64,000 nucleotides of DNA from Opitutaceae bacterium (GTDB lineage Bacteria > Verrucomicrobiota > Verrucomicrobiia > Opitutales > Opitutaceae): positions 310,001 through 374,000 of the forward strand of contig JADJTK010000001.1 in assembly GCA_016711225.1 (NCBI GenBank), written 5' to 3'. Position 1 is the stretch's first letter; the number at the start of each line of letters is the position of its first letter. Below, one piece after another: positions 1 through 8,148 of this stretch. The notes below the pieces were generated by a model, which had not been told where the DNA came from, did not search any database, and saw only the letters and a program-made list of their open reading frames with translations. The translations under genes were made by a program, and so were the position numbers.

Positions 1-432
1 TATGACGCCGCGGGCAAGGTCATCGCGGAAACGAAAGTCGAGACGACCGGTGCGCCTGTGCAGATCGTGCTCACACCCGATCGCCCCACGATCGATGCCG
101 ATGGCAAAGACGTAGCCGTGTTCACGGTCGCCGCCGTTGATGCGCAGGGCCGCGTGGTGCCGCTTGCCCAGAATAGCGTGAATTTCGCGCTCGAAGGTGC
201 GGGCAGAATCATTGGCGTCGGCAACGGCGATCCCAACTGCCACGAACCGGACGTGTTTGTCGGTCCGCAAGCGCGTTGGTCGCGCAGCCTCTTCAACGGG
301 CTCGCGCAGATTATCGTCCAGTCCGCGCGCGAGACGGGAGAAATTCAGCTCATGGCCAGCGCCGACGGGCTCGCGCCGCGCACCACCACTGTGCAGACGC
401 GTTCCTGCACGCTCCGTCCTTCCGTGCCGTGA
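1..432 (+). CDS. C-terminal fragment of a GH2 beta-galactosidase-type enzyme (cut by window edge)
   Basis: The frame is open from base 1 and stops at TGA 430-432, so only the last 143 residues are visible. They form an Ig-like/invasin-type C-terminal domain (DADGKDVAVFTV, then GNGDPNCHEPD) nearly identical in pattern to the C-terminus of the complete GH2 enzyme at 2819-5263, whose matching segment reads GNGDPSCHEPD. The catalytic barrel lies outside the window. The product is therefore probably an exported beta-galactosidase-like glycosidase and a paralogue of the downstream gene. Its stop overlaps the GTG start of the next gene by 4 bp, suggesting an operon with translational coupling. The family call rests on the C-terminal domain only. 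Confidence 0.75.
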   Translation, partial: YDAAGKVIAETKVETTGAPVQIVLTPDRPTIDADGKDVAVFTVAAVDAQGRVVPLAQNSVNFALEGAGRIIGVGNGDPNCHEPDVFVGPQARWSRSLFNGLAQIIVQSARETGEIQLMASADGLAPRTTTVQTRSCTLRPSVP

Positions 433-2822
433 GAGCAAGAACCGCTACGGCATTTGCGGCGGCCCTGCTGGCCGTGGGCGTGGGTTCAGCCCAGCCGTAT
501 TTCGTCTCGCCCGCAGGAGACGACGCAAACCCGGGCACACTGGGAAAGCCCTTCGCCACGCCGCAGCGCGTGCAACAGGCGGTACGACAGAAGCGCGGCG
601 ACGTCTTTTTGCGCGGCGGCACCTACTACCTCTGCTCGCCGCTCGTCTTCACTGCGGAGGATTCCGGCACGAAAGCTTCGCCGATAGTATTTCGTAACTA
701 CGAGGGCGAACAACCGGTCATCAGCGGCGGCCAGCGACTGCTGGACTTGGATTGGCAGCCCTCGGCCAAAGGTGCCTTTCGAGCGCAAGTCCCGGCAGAT
801 TTGCAGACCGAAGAGCTCTTTGTGAACGGCGAGCGACAGGTCCTCGCGCGCTACCCGAACTTCGATCCGAACGTCCAATACTTCGGCGGTTGCGCGGCCG
901 ATGCGATCTCGCCTGAGCGCGTGGCGCACTGGTCGGACCCGACCGGCGGGTACTTTCACGCCATGCATCCGGCGCTCTGGGGCGACTTCACGTGGCGGAT
1001 CGTTGGCAAGAACGAGAAGGGCGAGCTGAACCTTGAGGGCGGCTGGCAAAACAACCGCGGCGGCGCCGCGCACGAACAGATTCGCTTCGTCGAAGACGTC
1101 TTTGAGGAACTCGACGCTCCCGGCGAGTGGTTCCTCGATTCAAAGACCCATACTCTGTATTTTCATCCCCCCGTCGGCCTCGCTCTCCGCACCGCAGTCA
1201 TAGAAGCCACGCGACTTCGTACGCTCATCGAGTTTCGCGGCGATGAGAAGAACCCGGTGCGGTGGATCACGTTGCGCGGCCTGGTCTTCCGTCACGCCGC
1301 CCGCACGGTCATGGACACCCGTGAGCCGCTGTTGCGCTCGGACTGGGCGATCTATCGAGGCGGCGCTGTGTTCTTCAACGGCGCCGAGGACTGCACGCTC
1401 GAAGACGGCTTCATCGACCAGGTCGGCGGCAACGCCGTCTTCGTGAGCAACTACAACCGACGCATCGCAATTCGCGGCACACGCATTGCCGGAGCTGGCG
1501 CGAGCGGCATCTGTTTCGTCGGCGATCCGCGGGCGGCTCGCAGCCCATTGTTCAACTACGATCAGGTTCAGCCGCTTGACGCGATCGACCGCACGCCCGG
1601 ACCTCGAACCAACAACTATCCTGCCGACTGTCTGGTCGGGGACTGTTTGATCACCCAAACCGGCCGCGTGGAGAAGCAGACGGCCGGGATTCAGATCGAC
1701 CTCGCGCAGGACATCACCGTGCGGCACTGCTCGATCTACGACCTGCCGCGCGCCGGCATCAACATCGGGGACGGCTGCTGGGGCGGGCACGTCATCGAGT
1801 TCTGCGACGTTTTTGACACGGTGAAGGAGACGGGCGATCACGGTTCGTTCAACTCCTGGGGACGGGACCGCTTCTGGCGGCCGAATATCGACGAGGTCAA
1901 CGCGTGGGTTGCCCAGGCTCCGGAACTGCCCCTGCTTGATGCGGTGAAGCCCATCGTGCTCGCCAACAATCGCTGGCGTTGCGACCACGGCTGGGCCATC
2001 GATCTCGACGACGGCTCGTCGAACTACGTGATCCGAAACAACCTCTGCCTACGTGGGGGTATCAAGAACCGCGAAGGCTACCGGCGCATCGTCGAGAATA
2101 ACATCGTTGTCGACGGCGGCTTCGACCCTCACGTCTGGTATGCTGCGAGCGGCGACGTTTTCCGGCGCAACATCGTCTGGACCGACTATCGCCCCGCCCA
2201 CATGCCTCCGCCGCCTTGGGGCGCGGACATGGATTTTAATTTGATCCATGTCGCAGGTGTGGCGGAGGGCCGGCCCGCGGCCCGGCTGCAGGCGCAGAGC
2301 GGACGCGATCGACACTCGCTCGCAGGCGACGCCCGGTTCCTCGATCCCGAGCGCGGCGACTATCGAGTTGGGGCGGGCTCGCCGGCGCTAGCCCTCGGCT
2401 TCGTGAACTTTCCGATGGATCGGTTCGGCGTGCAGAAGCCGGAGCTGAAAGCTGTCGCCCGCGCGCCCGTGTGGGCTCGAGTCGGCGAATGTGCATCGGC
2501 GGTTCCCTCCCGCGACGCCACGCCCGTGCTGTGGCTCGACGCTCGGGTGAGGGCGATTGCCGACGAAGGCGAGCGCTCGGCCTTTGGGCTTCCGGGCGTC
2601 ACTGGGTTGCTGGTGCTCTCGGTCGCACCCGGTTCAGCGCTCTCCAACCTCGGGCTGCGGGAGAACGACGTCATACTCTCTAGCGATGGTTCCGCCGTAT
2701 CGGATGCGGCCTCGCTGCTGCGGTGCGTGCCCGCCTGGCCCACCGCGCGCCCGGTGGTGCTTCGGGTTTCCCGCGATCAACGGCAGCTTCAGTTCTCACT
2801 CAGTCCTCATTTTTCTCCATGA
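429..2822 (+). CDS. Secreted right-handed beta-helix protein with C-terminal PDZ domain
   Basis: 797 residues. I chose GTG 429 because it overlaps the upstream stop (GTGA) and is followed at once by a signal peptide (FAAALLAVGVGSAQ). The mature N-terminus, YFVSPAGDDANPGTLGKPF, is the typical opening of secreted parallel beta-helix (pectate-lyase-like) proteins with a 'discontinuous' G-T-x-x-x-P-F motif. The middle holds repeated Asn-rich coils (about residues 250-620) as in glycan lyases and polysaccharide-binding beta-helices. The last ~80 residues (GVTGLLVLSVAPGSALSNLGLRENDVI, in part) form a PDZ domain, an uncommon tail for this fold. Flanked by two GH2 genes with 4-bp overlaps on both sides, so it probably acts on the same glycan in the periplasm or outside the cell. 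Substrate not predictable; lyase, hydrolase and non-catalytic roles are all open. Confidence 0.82.
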   Translation: MRARTATAFAAALLAVGVGSAQPYFVSPAGDDANPGTLGKPFATPQRVQQAVRQKRGDVFLRGGTYYLCSPLVFTAEDSGTKASPIVFRNYEGEQPVISGGQRLLDLDWQPSAKGAFRAQVPADLQTEELFVNGERQVLARYPNFDPNVQYFGGCAADAISPERVAHWSDPTGGYFHAMHPALWGDFTWRIVGKNEKGELNLEGGWQNNRGGAAHEQIRFVEDVFEELDAPGEWFLDSKTHTLYFHPPVGLALRTAVIEATRLRTLIEFRGDEKNPVRWITLRGLVFRHAARTVMDTREPLLRSDWAIYRGGAVFFNGAEDCTLEDGFIDQVGGNAVFVSNYNRRIAIRGTRIAGAGASGICFVGDPRAARSPLFNYDQVQPLDAIDRTPGPRTNNYPADCLVGDCLITQTGRVEKQTAGIQIDLAQDITVRHCSIYDLPRAGINIGDGCWGGHVIEFCDVFDTVKETGDHGSFNSWGRDRFWRPNIDEVNAWVAQAPELPLLDAVKPIVLANNRWRCDHGWAIDLDDGSSNYVIRNNLCLRGGIKNREGYRRIVENNIVVDGGFDPHVWYAASGDVFRRNIVWTDYRPAHMPPPPWGADMDFNLIHVAGVAEGRPAARLQAQSGRDRHSLAGDARFLDPERGDYRVGAGSPALALGFVNFPMDRFGVQKPELKAVARAPVWARVGECASAVPSRDATPVLWLDARVRAIADEGERSAFGLPGVTGLLVLSVAPGSALSNLGLRENDVILSSDGSAVSDAASLLRCVPAWPTARPVVLRVSRDQRQLQFSLSPHFSP

Positions 2823-5263
2823 ACCATCCCGCAACGCCCCGTCTTCGTTTCGCCATGCTCTGTGGCGTGCTCGCCGGCACGCTCGCGACCATCGCCGCGC
2901 CCACCGTGGCCACGGATTCCCCGCGCGCCGTGCTCTCCTTGGATGACGATTGGCGCTTCCACCGCGGAGAGGCCCCCGAGGCGGTGTCGGCGTCGTTTGA
3001 CGACAGCGCATGGCGGAGGGTGGATGTACCGCATGACTACGTCGTCGAAGAGACATTTACCGAGAACAATCCCGAGCCGCGTGCAGGCGCGCCGGTGAGG
3101 CTGGATTGGTTCTGGTACCACGCCTTTCTGCCGACCCACCCGGCCGTCTACCGCAAGGCCTTCGCGCTTCCCGCCAATACGGCCGGCAAGCGCCTCTGGC
3201 TGGAGTTCGACGGTGTGTTCAGCAACAGCTTCTACTGGGTGAACGGAAAGCTCGTCGGCAGCGAATACAGCGGCTACACGCGCTCGCGCTTCGACATCAC
3301 GGCGGCGGCAAAGCCCGGCGGCGAAAATAGCATCACTGTGCAGGTCGATCCTCGCTACGACGGCTGGTGGTATGAGGGCGGCGGCATCTACCGGCATGTG
3401 CGCCTCGTCGCCGTCGATCCGATCCATATCGCACCCGACGGCGTCTTCATCGCTCCTTCAGTGGCGAATCCCGGTGACGGGGTACGTGCCGATGCCACCG
3501 TTGTGGTGCTGACGGGCATCGCGAACACCAGCGCCGGGAGCGCGCGCGTTACCGTCGCGACCGAAATCCTCGACGCTGACGGGCGGGTGGTCGCCACCAC
3601 TTCGTCCGTCCACGAGCTCGGTATCGGCGGGAGTCAGAAGGTCACGCAAGCGATCGCGTTGCCCGGCGCCACGCTCTGGTCGCCGCAGACTCCCTATCTC
3701 TATCGGCTTCGCAGCACCGTGACGGCGGGCGAAAGAGCCGTCGACCAAGTCGTCACCCGCTTCGGGGTGCGTCATGTGCGCTTCGATGCACAGCGTGGTT
3801 TCTTCCTGAACGGCAAAGCACTCAAACTCCAGGGTGTGAACATGCACCAGGATCATGCGGGTGTCGGCGTCGCGATGCCCGACCGGTTGTTCACCTGGCG
3901 CCTCGAGCGCTTGAAGGAGGTGGGCTGCAACGCGATCCGCCTGTCGCACAACCCCGTTACGCCGTACCTGCTCGATGAGTGTGACCGGCTCGGCTTTCTG
4001 GTCATCGCTGAGAATCGCCACCTGGGCGACGGCTACCTCGATCAGACGCCAAAGGAAGCCAAGGCCGTCGAACATCGCGATCTCACCGCGCTGGTGCTGC
4101 GCGATCGCAATCATCCCAGCATCATCCTCTGGTCGCTCTGCAACGAGCAATGGATCCAAGGCACGCCCGAATCGGCAGCCCTGATCCACGCGATGAGCCA
4201 GCGCGTCCGCGAACTCGATCCCACGCGCCCGATCACCGCCGCGATGAATGGTGGCTTCGATAGTCCGACCGGGATGGGCAGCGCCCTCGACATCATCGGC
4301 ATCAACTACAATCCCTGGGTCTACGACGACGTGTACAAGCTCTTCCCCAATGCTCCGCTCATCGCCTCCGAGATCGCGAGCGAGATCGGCACACGCGGCA
4401 TCTATGCCACCGAGAAATGGGAAGCCTATTACGGCGACCGTGAGCGCGGCTACGTTTCCGCCTACAGCATCACGGCCGGACCGGCGGGACAGACCGTGGA
4501 GAAAGCGTGGCCGCCGGTCGCCACGCGCGACTTCATCGCCGGCGGGTTCGTCTGGGCTGGCTTCGACTACAAGGGCGAGCCGCGGCCCTTTGGCTGGCCC
4601 GTCATAAACTGCCACTACGGCTTCATGGACCTCTGCGGCTTCCCGAAGGACAGCTACTATTACTACAAGGCGTGGTGGACCGAGGAGCCCGTGCTGCATC
4701 TTTTCCCGCACTGGAACTGGTCGGGCAGGGAGGGCCAGGAAATCCCCGTCTGGGTCCACAGCAACTGCGACGAAGTCGAGCTGTTTCTGAACGGAGTCTC
4801 GCAAGGAAAACAGGCCGTCACGCCGCTGCACCACCTGGAATGGCAGGTGCGCTATACTGCCGGCGCGCTCGTCGCCAAAGGCATCCGCAAGGGCACGCCC
4901 ATGGAGTCCAAACGCGAGACCACTGGGGCCCCGGCTGCGATCCGGCTCTCGGCAGATCGTCGCGACTTGGCAGCCGACAACGCCGATCTCGCCGTGGTGA
5001 CCGTCGAGGTCATCGACGCGCAAGGTCGGGTCGTACCGACGGCCGACAACAAGGTCGTCTTTACGCTGACCGGTCCGGCCAAATTGATCGGCGTGGGCAA
5101 TGGCGACCCCAGTTGCCACGAACCCGACAAGGCCGACAGCCGTTCCGCCTTCAACGGCCTCGCCCAGGCCATCGTGCAGACGACTTCCACGGGCGGCGAC
5201 ATCGGCTTCAAGGCCGAATCTTCTGGATTGAAGACCGCCAACATCACCTTGAGCAGCCGGTGA
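2819..5263 (+). CDS. Secreted GH2 beta-galactosidase-type glycoside hydrolase
   Basis: 814 residues, starting at ATG 2819 inside the stop of the beta-helix gene (ATGA). A signal peptide (residues 1-30, LCGVLAGTLATIAAPTVA) precedes the GH2 sugar-binding jelly roll (DDWRFHRGE), the Ig-like domain and the TIM barrel. Family motifs are visible: RLSHNP at 374-379, acid/base Glu443 in SLCNE, and a likely nucleophile Glu518 in ASEIAS. The WAGFDY-GEP-PFGWP stretch and PKDSYYYYKAWW are hallmarks of Bacteroides/Opitutus-type GH2 beta-galactosidases. After about residue 620 come a DUF4982-like and an invasin-like Ig domain. It would release terminal beta-linked galactose or a related sugar from plant or algal oligosaccharides. 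Exact sugar specificity within GH2 is not certain. Confidence 0.9.
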   Translation: MNHPATPRLRFAMLCGVLAGTLATIAAPTVATDSPRAVLSLDDDWRFHRGEAPEAVSASFDDSAWRRVDVPHDYVVEETFTENNPEPRAGAPVRLDWFWYHAFLPTHPAVYRKAFALPANTAGKRLWLEFDGVFSNSFYWVNGKLVGSEYSGYTRSRFDITAAAKPGGENSITVQVDPRYDGWWYEGGGIYRHVRLVAVDPIHIAPDGVFIAPSVANPGDGVRADATVVVLTGIANTSAGSARVTVATEILDADGRVVATTSSVHELGIGGSQKVTQAIALPGATLWSPQTPYLYRLRSTVTAGERAVDQVVTRFGVRHVRFDAQRGFFLNGKALKLQGVNMHQDHAGVGVAMPDRLFTWRLERLKEVGCNAIRLSHNPVTPYLLDECDRLGFLVIAENRHLGDGYLDQTPKEAKAVEHRDLTALVLRDRNHPSIILWSLCNEQWIQGTPESAALIHAMSQRVRELDPTRPITAAMNGGFDSPTGMGSALDIIGINYNPWVYDDVYKLFPNAPLIASEIASEIGTRGIYATEKWEAYYGDRERGYVSAYSITAGPAGQTVEKAWPPVATRDFIAGGFVWAGFDYKGEPRPFGWPVINCHYGFMDLCGFPKDSYYYYKAWWTEEPVLHLFPHWNWSGREGQEIPVWVHSNCDEVELFLNGVSQGKQAVTPLHHLEWQVRYTAGALVAKGIRKGTPMESKRETTGAPAAIRLSADRRDLAADNADLAVVTVEVIDAQGRVVPTADNKVVFTLTGPAKLIGVGNGDPSCHEPDKADSRSAFNGLAQAIVQTTSTGGDIGFKAESSGLKTANITLSSR

Positions 5264-5435
5264 GAACCGGAGATATACACTCACCAGAAGCAGTTCCTCG
5301 CGGCCGGCAGTGCGTTCTGGCGGAAGTTGACGGCGAGCGCGTGGATCTGCGCGGGGCCGTCGAAGTGGGCGGCGGTTGTTCTACCGCCGTCACAATGCCC
5401 CGCCGGCTCGGGGTTGCGCCGTGGGTCTGGAGTAG

Positions 5436-5465
5436 AAAAACGGCGGCCCGCGAGGGAGCCGCCGT
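5436..5465 (-). terminator. Rho-independent terminator of mdh
   Basis: On the minus strand an 8-bp perfect stem (ACGGCGGC at 5440-5447, GCCGCCGT at 5458-5465) with a 10-nt loop is followed by five U (AAAAA at 5436-5440 on the plus strand). It lies 27 bp past the mdh stop. Confidence 0.75.
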
Positions 5466-5492
5466 GGGCGAAAGGTGGAATGAACCTTGGGC

Positions 5493-6479
5493 TTAGCCGA
5501 GGAGCTCGGCGACCAGGCCGCGCTCTTCCTTGAGCTCCGCCTCGGTGGCGGCGATCTTCTGCTTGGAGAACTCGCTGAGCTGGACGCCCTGCACGATCTC
5601 GAAGTTCACGCCGTCCTTGGTGCGGATCGGGAAGGAGAAGATGATCCCCTTCTCGACGCCGTAGGATCCGTCCGAGTACACACCGACGCTGAACCAGTCG
5701 CCGGGGGCGGTGGGGGTGGTGAGGGCGCGCACGGTGTCGCAGGCGGCGTTGGCGGCGGAGGCGGCCGAGCTCAGACCGCGGGCCTTGATGATGGCGGCGC
5801 CACGCTGCTGGATGACCGGGATGTAGGTGTCCTTGAACCAGGCCTCGTCGGTGATGACCTCGGTGGCGGGCTTGCCGCCGATCTTCGTGTTGGCGAAGTC
5901 GGGATACATCGTGGAGCTGTGGTTGCCCCAGATGGCGAGGTTGGTGATCGCGGTGATGTCCACGCCGGCCTTCTGGGCGAGCTGGGTGCGGGCGCGGTTT
6001 TCGTCGAGCTTGGTCATCGCGAAGAAACGGTTCGCCGGGATGCCGGCGGCGTTGCGGGCCGCGATGAGGGAGTTGGTGTTGCACGGGTTGCCGACGACGA
6101 GCACGCGCACGTCGGGGGCGGCGTTGCGGGCGATGGCCTGGCCCTGGCTGGTGAAGATCTTGCCGTTGATGCCGAGCAAATCCTTACGCTCCATGCCGGC
6201 CTTACGCGGCACGGCGCCCACGAGCAGGGCCCAGTTGACGCCCTTGAAACCCTCGTCGAGGGAGGCGGTGGCGACGGTGCCCTTGAGCAGGGGGAACGCG
6301 CAGTCCTGCAGCTCCATGACCACGCCGTTGAGGGCGGGCAGGGCGGCTTCGAGCTCGATCATGTGGAGGATGACCGGCTGGTCGGGGCCAAAGCAGGCGC
6401 CCGAGGCGATACGGAACAGGAGGGCGTAGCCGATCTGGCCGGCGGCGCCGGTGACGGCAACTCGGATGGGTGTCTTCAT
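5493..6479 (-). CDS. mdh: Malate dehydrogenase
   Basis: 328 residues, full length for the LDH-like MDH type 2 group. The N-terminal Rossmann motif TGAAGQIGY (10-18) binds NAD. Substrate-binding residues are recognisable: Arg92 and Arg98 in PRKAGMERKD, Asp159 and Arg162 in TKLDENRA, and catalytic His187 in IWGNHSS. It interconverts malate and oxaloacetate in the cytosolic citrate cycle. The gene lies 52 bp downstream of the DAHP synthase gene on the same strand, so co-transcription is possible, and it ends at a clear terminator (5436-5465). No sign of transfer or damage. Confidence 0.95.
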   Translation of the reverse strand: MKTPIRVAVTGAAGQIGYALLFRIASGACFGPDQPVILHMIELEAALPALNGVVMELQDCAFPLLKGTVATASLDEGFKGVNWALLVGAVPRKAGMERKDLLGINGKIFTSQGQAIARNAAPDVRVLVVGNPCNTNSLIAARNAAGIPANRFFAMTKLDENRARTQLAQKAGVDITAITNLAIWGNHSSTMYPDFANTKIGGKPATEVITDEAWFKDTYIPVIQQRGAAIIKARGLSSAASAANAACDTVRALTTPTAPGDWFSVGVYSDGSYGVEKGIIFSFPIRTKDGVNFEIVQGVQLSEFSKQKIAATEAELKEERGLVAELLG

Positions 6480-6531
6480 GATGTTCGTTTTCTAGTGGAT
6501 GGTGAGAGGGGGAAACGGTGGACTCGGAAAA

Positions 6532-7605
6532 TCAGGACGATGGCGTGGGTGCGGCATGGGCGGCACCGAGGGCGGCATGGGCGGCGCGCAGGCAGCCTTC
6601 GGTGGTGGCCCAGTCGATGCACCCATCGGTGATGGAGACCCCGTACTTGAGCTCGTTCTTGGGGCGGGGGAAGGGCTGGGTGCCACCGAAGAGGTTGCTC
6701 TCGATCATCACACCCATGACCGGCGAACTGCCGGCGGCGATCTGGGCGAGCACCTCCTGGAAGATCTCGGGCTGGCGCTCGGGCTGTTTGCTGGAGTTGT
6801 CGTGGCTGCAATCGACGAGGATCGAGGGATGCAGGCCGGCCTTGGTGAGCAGGGCGGCGGCGGCGGCGACGGGGGCAGCGCCGTAGTTGGGGCCGCTGGC
6901 ACCGCCGCGCAGGACGATGTGGCAGTTCGGGTTGCCGCTGGTGCGGATGGCGGCGGCGCGACCGTCGGTGGTGATGCCGAGGAAAGTCTGGGGCTGGCTG
7001 GCGGCCTTGATGGCGTTGATCGCGCTCTGGATGCTGCCGTCGGTGCCGTTCTTGAAGCCGAGGGGCATCGAGAGCCCGGAGGCGAGCTGGCGGTGGGTCT
7101 GCGATTCGGTGGTACGCGCTCCGATGGCGCCCCAGCTGACGAGATCCGCGATGTACTGGGGCGTGATCGGGTCGAGGAACTCGGTGGCGGTGGGCAGGCC
7201 CAGGTCGAGGATTTCGCGCAGGAACTGGCGGGCGAGGTAGAGGCCGTGCTGGATGTCGCTGCTGCCGTCCAGGTGCGGGTCGAGGATGAGGCCCTTCCAG
7301 CCGACGGTGGTGCGCGGCTTCTCAAAGTAGACGCGCATGGCGATGACCATGCGGTCGCCGAGTTCGGCCGCGAGGGCGGCGAGGCGCCGGCCGTAGTCGC
7401 GGCCGGCTTCGAGATCGTGGATCGAACACGGGCCGACTACCACGAGCAGGCGGGGATCGTCGCCGAAGAGGATGCGATGGATGGCCTCGCGGGAACGGAC
7501 AATGCAGGCCGCTTGTTCTTCGGTTTTGGGGAGGGCAGCCATCAGCTCGGCGGGCGAGGGAAGCGGCCGCGTGTCGATGACGTTGATGTCGGAGGTCCGT
7601 TGCAC
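6532..7605 (-). CDS. aroG: 3-deoxy-7-phosphoheptulonate (DAHP) synthase, class I
   Basis: 357 residues, the normal length for the AroF/G/H class I-alpha enzymes. It condenses phosphoenolpyruvate with erythrose 4-phosphate, the first step of the shikimate pathway. Recognisable segments are VVVGPCSIHD (phosphate/metal loop with Cys), MRVYFEKPRTTVGWKG, the GARTTESQTHR stretch, the FKNGTDGS loop and ILVDCSHDNSSK. Which of the E. coli isozymes (aroF, aroG, aroH) it most resembles cannot be decided by eye; aroG is used as the generic symbol. Upstream, between a possible promoter (7824-7851) and the start codon, lies a two-hairpin leader ending in a strong terminator (7726-7801), so transcription is probably attenuated. 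mdh follows 52 bp downstream. Confidence 0.92.
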   Translation of the reverse strand: MQRTSDINVIDTRPLPSPAELMAALPKTEEQAACIVRSREAIHRILFGDDPRLLVVVGPCSIHDLEAGRDYGRRLAALAAELGDRMVIAMRVYFEKPRTTVGWKGLILDPHLDGSSDIQHGLYLARQFLREILDLGLPTATEFLDPITPQYIADLVSWGAIGARTTESQTHRQLASGLSMPLGFKNGTDGSIQSAINAIKAASQPQTFLGITTDGRAAAIRTSGNPNCHIVLRGGASGPNYGAAPVAAAAALLTKAGLHPSILVDCSHDNSSKQPERQPEIFQEVLAQIAAGSSPVMGVMIESNLFGGTQPFPRPKNELKYGVSITDGCIDWATTEGCLRAAHAALGAAHAAPTPSS

Positions 7606-7725
7606 AGGTGGAATGAGCCGGCGACGTTGCGGGGCGGTTCCGGGACTGGCAAACCGGATTTGCGAGACGGTGCGGAAACCGTGCTGCGGAGGGGAGGCGG
7701 CGGGAATTCCGCGAATTTGGGCAAT

Positions 7726-7801
7726 AAAAAGGCCGGTCGCCTACCCCTAAGCGACCGGCCATTGCTTTCTTAGTTACCCCAAAACTCCCGCTAGGCGGGA
7801 G
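7726..7801 (-). promoter_or_regulatory. Candidate transcription attenuator in the aroG leader
   Basis: Read on the minus strand, a 7-bp hairpin (7785-7801, 3-nt loop) is followed by a linker with GGGGTAACTAAG, then a perfect 10-bp GC stem (7731-7740/7751-7760) and five U (7726-7730): a textbook terminator placed 5' of aroG, not behind a gene. The terminator loop carries CTTAG, complementary to CTAAG in the linker, so an alternative pairing or pseudoknot is possible. I see no start codon with aromatic codons before it, so a classic leader-peptide attenuator is not evident; a ligand- or protein-binding leader is the alternative. The upstream GH94 gene has its own terminator at 8089-8115, so this one is not needed for it. 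Confidence 0.6.
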
Positions 7802-7823
7802 AAGATCTAAAAGTGATGTGCCG

Positions 7824-7851
7824 AAGGTAGGGTACGGGCGCCCCCCGTCAA
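7824..7851 (-). promoter_or_regulatory. Possible sigma70-type promoter for aroG
   Basis: On the minus strand TTGACG (7846-7851) and TACCTT (7824-7829) are 16 bp apart, just upstream of the attenuator-like leader. The -10 box is weak, so this is a suggestion only. Confidence 0.35.
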
Positions 7852-8088
7852 AACATCTTTTTGCCAAATCGCTTCGTTGTGGGGCCGGCGGTTGATCATC
7901 AGCAGCTTAGGTGTGAAGAAAGTTCAGCGGGCGCTTTTCGCGGGGACAAAACGGCGACGGGGAAGTGGTCCGGTGGCGACGGAGGACAGGGGGCGGACGC
8001 TGCGGCGAAGCACGCCCGGCCTCCCGGGTGACGCGCGGCGATCGCCGGTGCGTCCGGGCGTGATTGGATACGGAGGGTGGGGGCGCAG

Positions 8089-8115
8089 AAAAGGCGCGGC
8101 CGAGGGGCCGCGCCT
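8089..8115 (-). terminator. Rho-independent terminator of the GH94 gene
   Basis: Perfect 10-bp stem (8092-8101/8106-8115) with a 4-nt loop followed on the minus strand by UUUU, 34 bp after the GH94 stop. Confidence 0.75.
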
Positions 8116-8148
8116 GGGAAGCTGATGGAGGGCTCGGTGGCCGGGCAC

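Noticed and set aside
3458..5284. 608-codon open frame antisense to the GH2 gene
   Set aside because: Arises from high GC and codon bias of the real gene; the plus strand has a complete GH2 sequence.
5487..7773. Long plus-strand frames opposite mdh and aroG, Gly/Ala/Glu-rich
   Set aside because: Shadows of the minus-strand genes; no family-like sequence.
7763..7801. preQ1-type riboswitch in the aroG leader
   Set aside because: The first hairpin has a 3-nt loop and lacks the preQ1 aptamer loop sequence.
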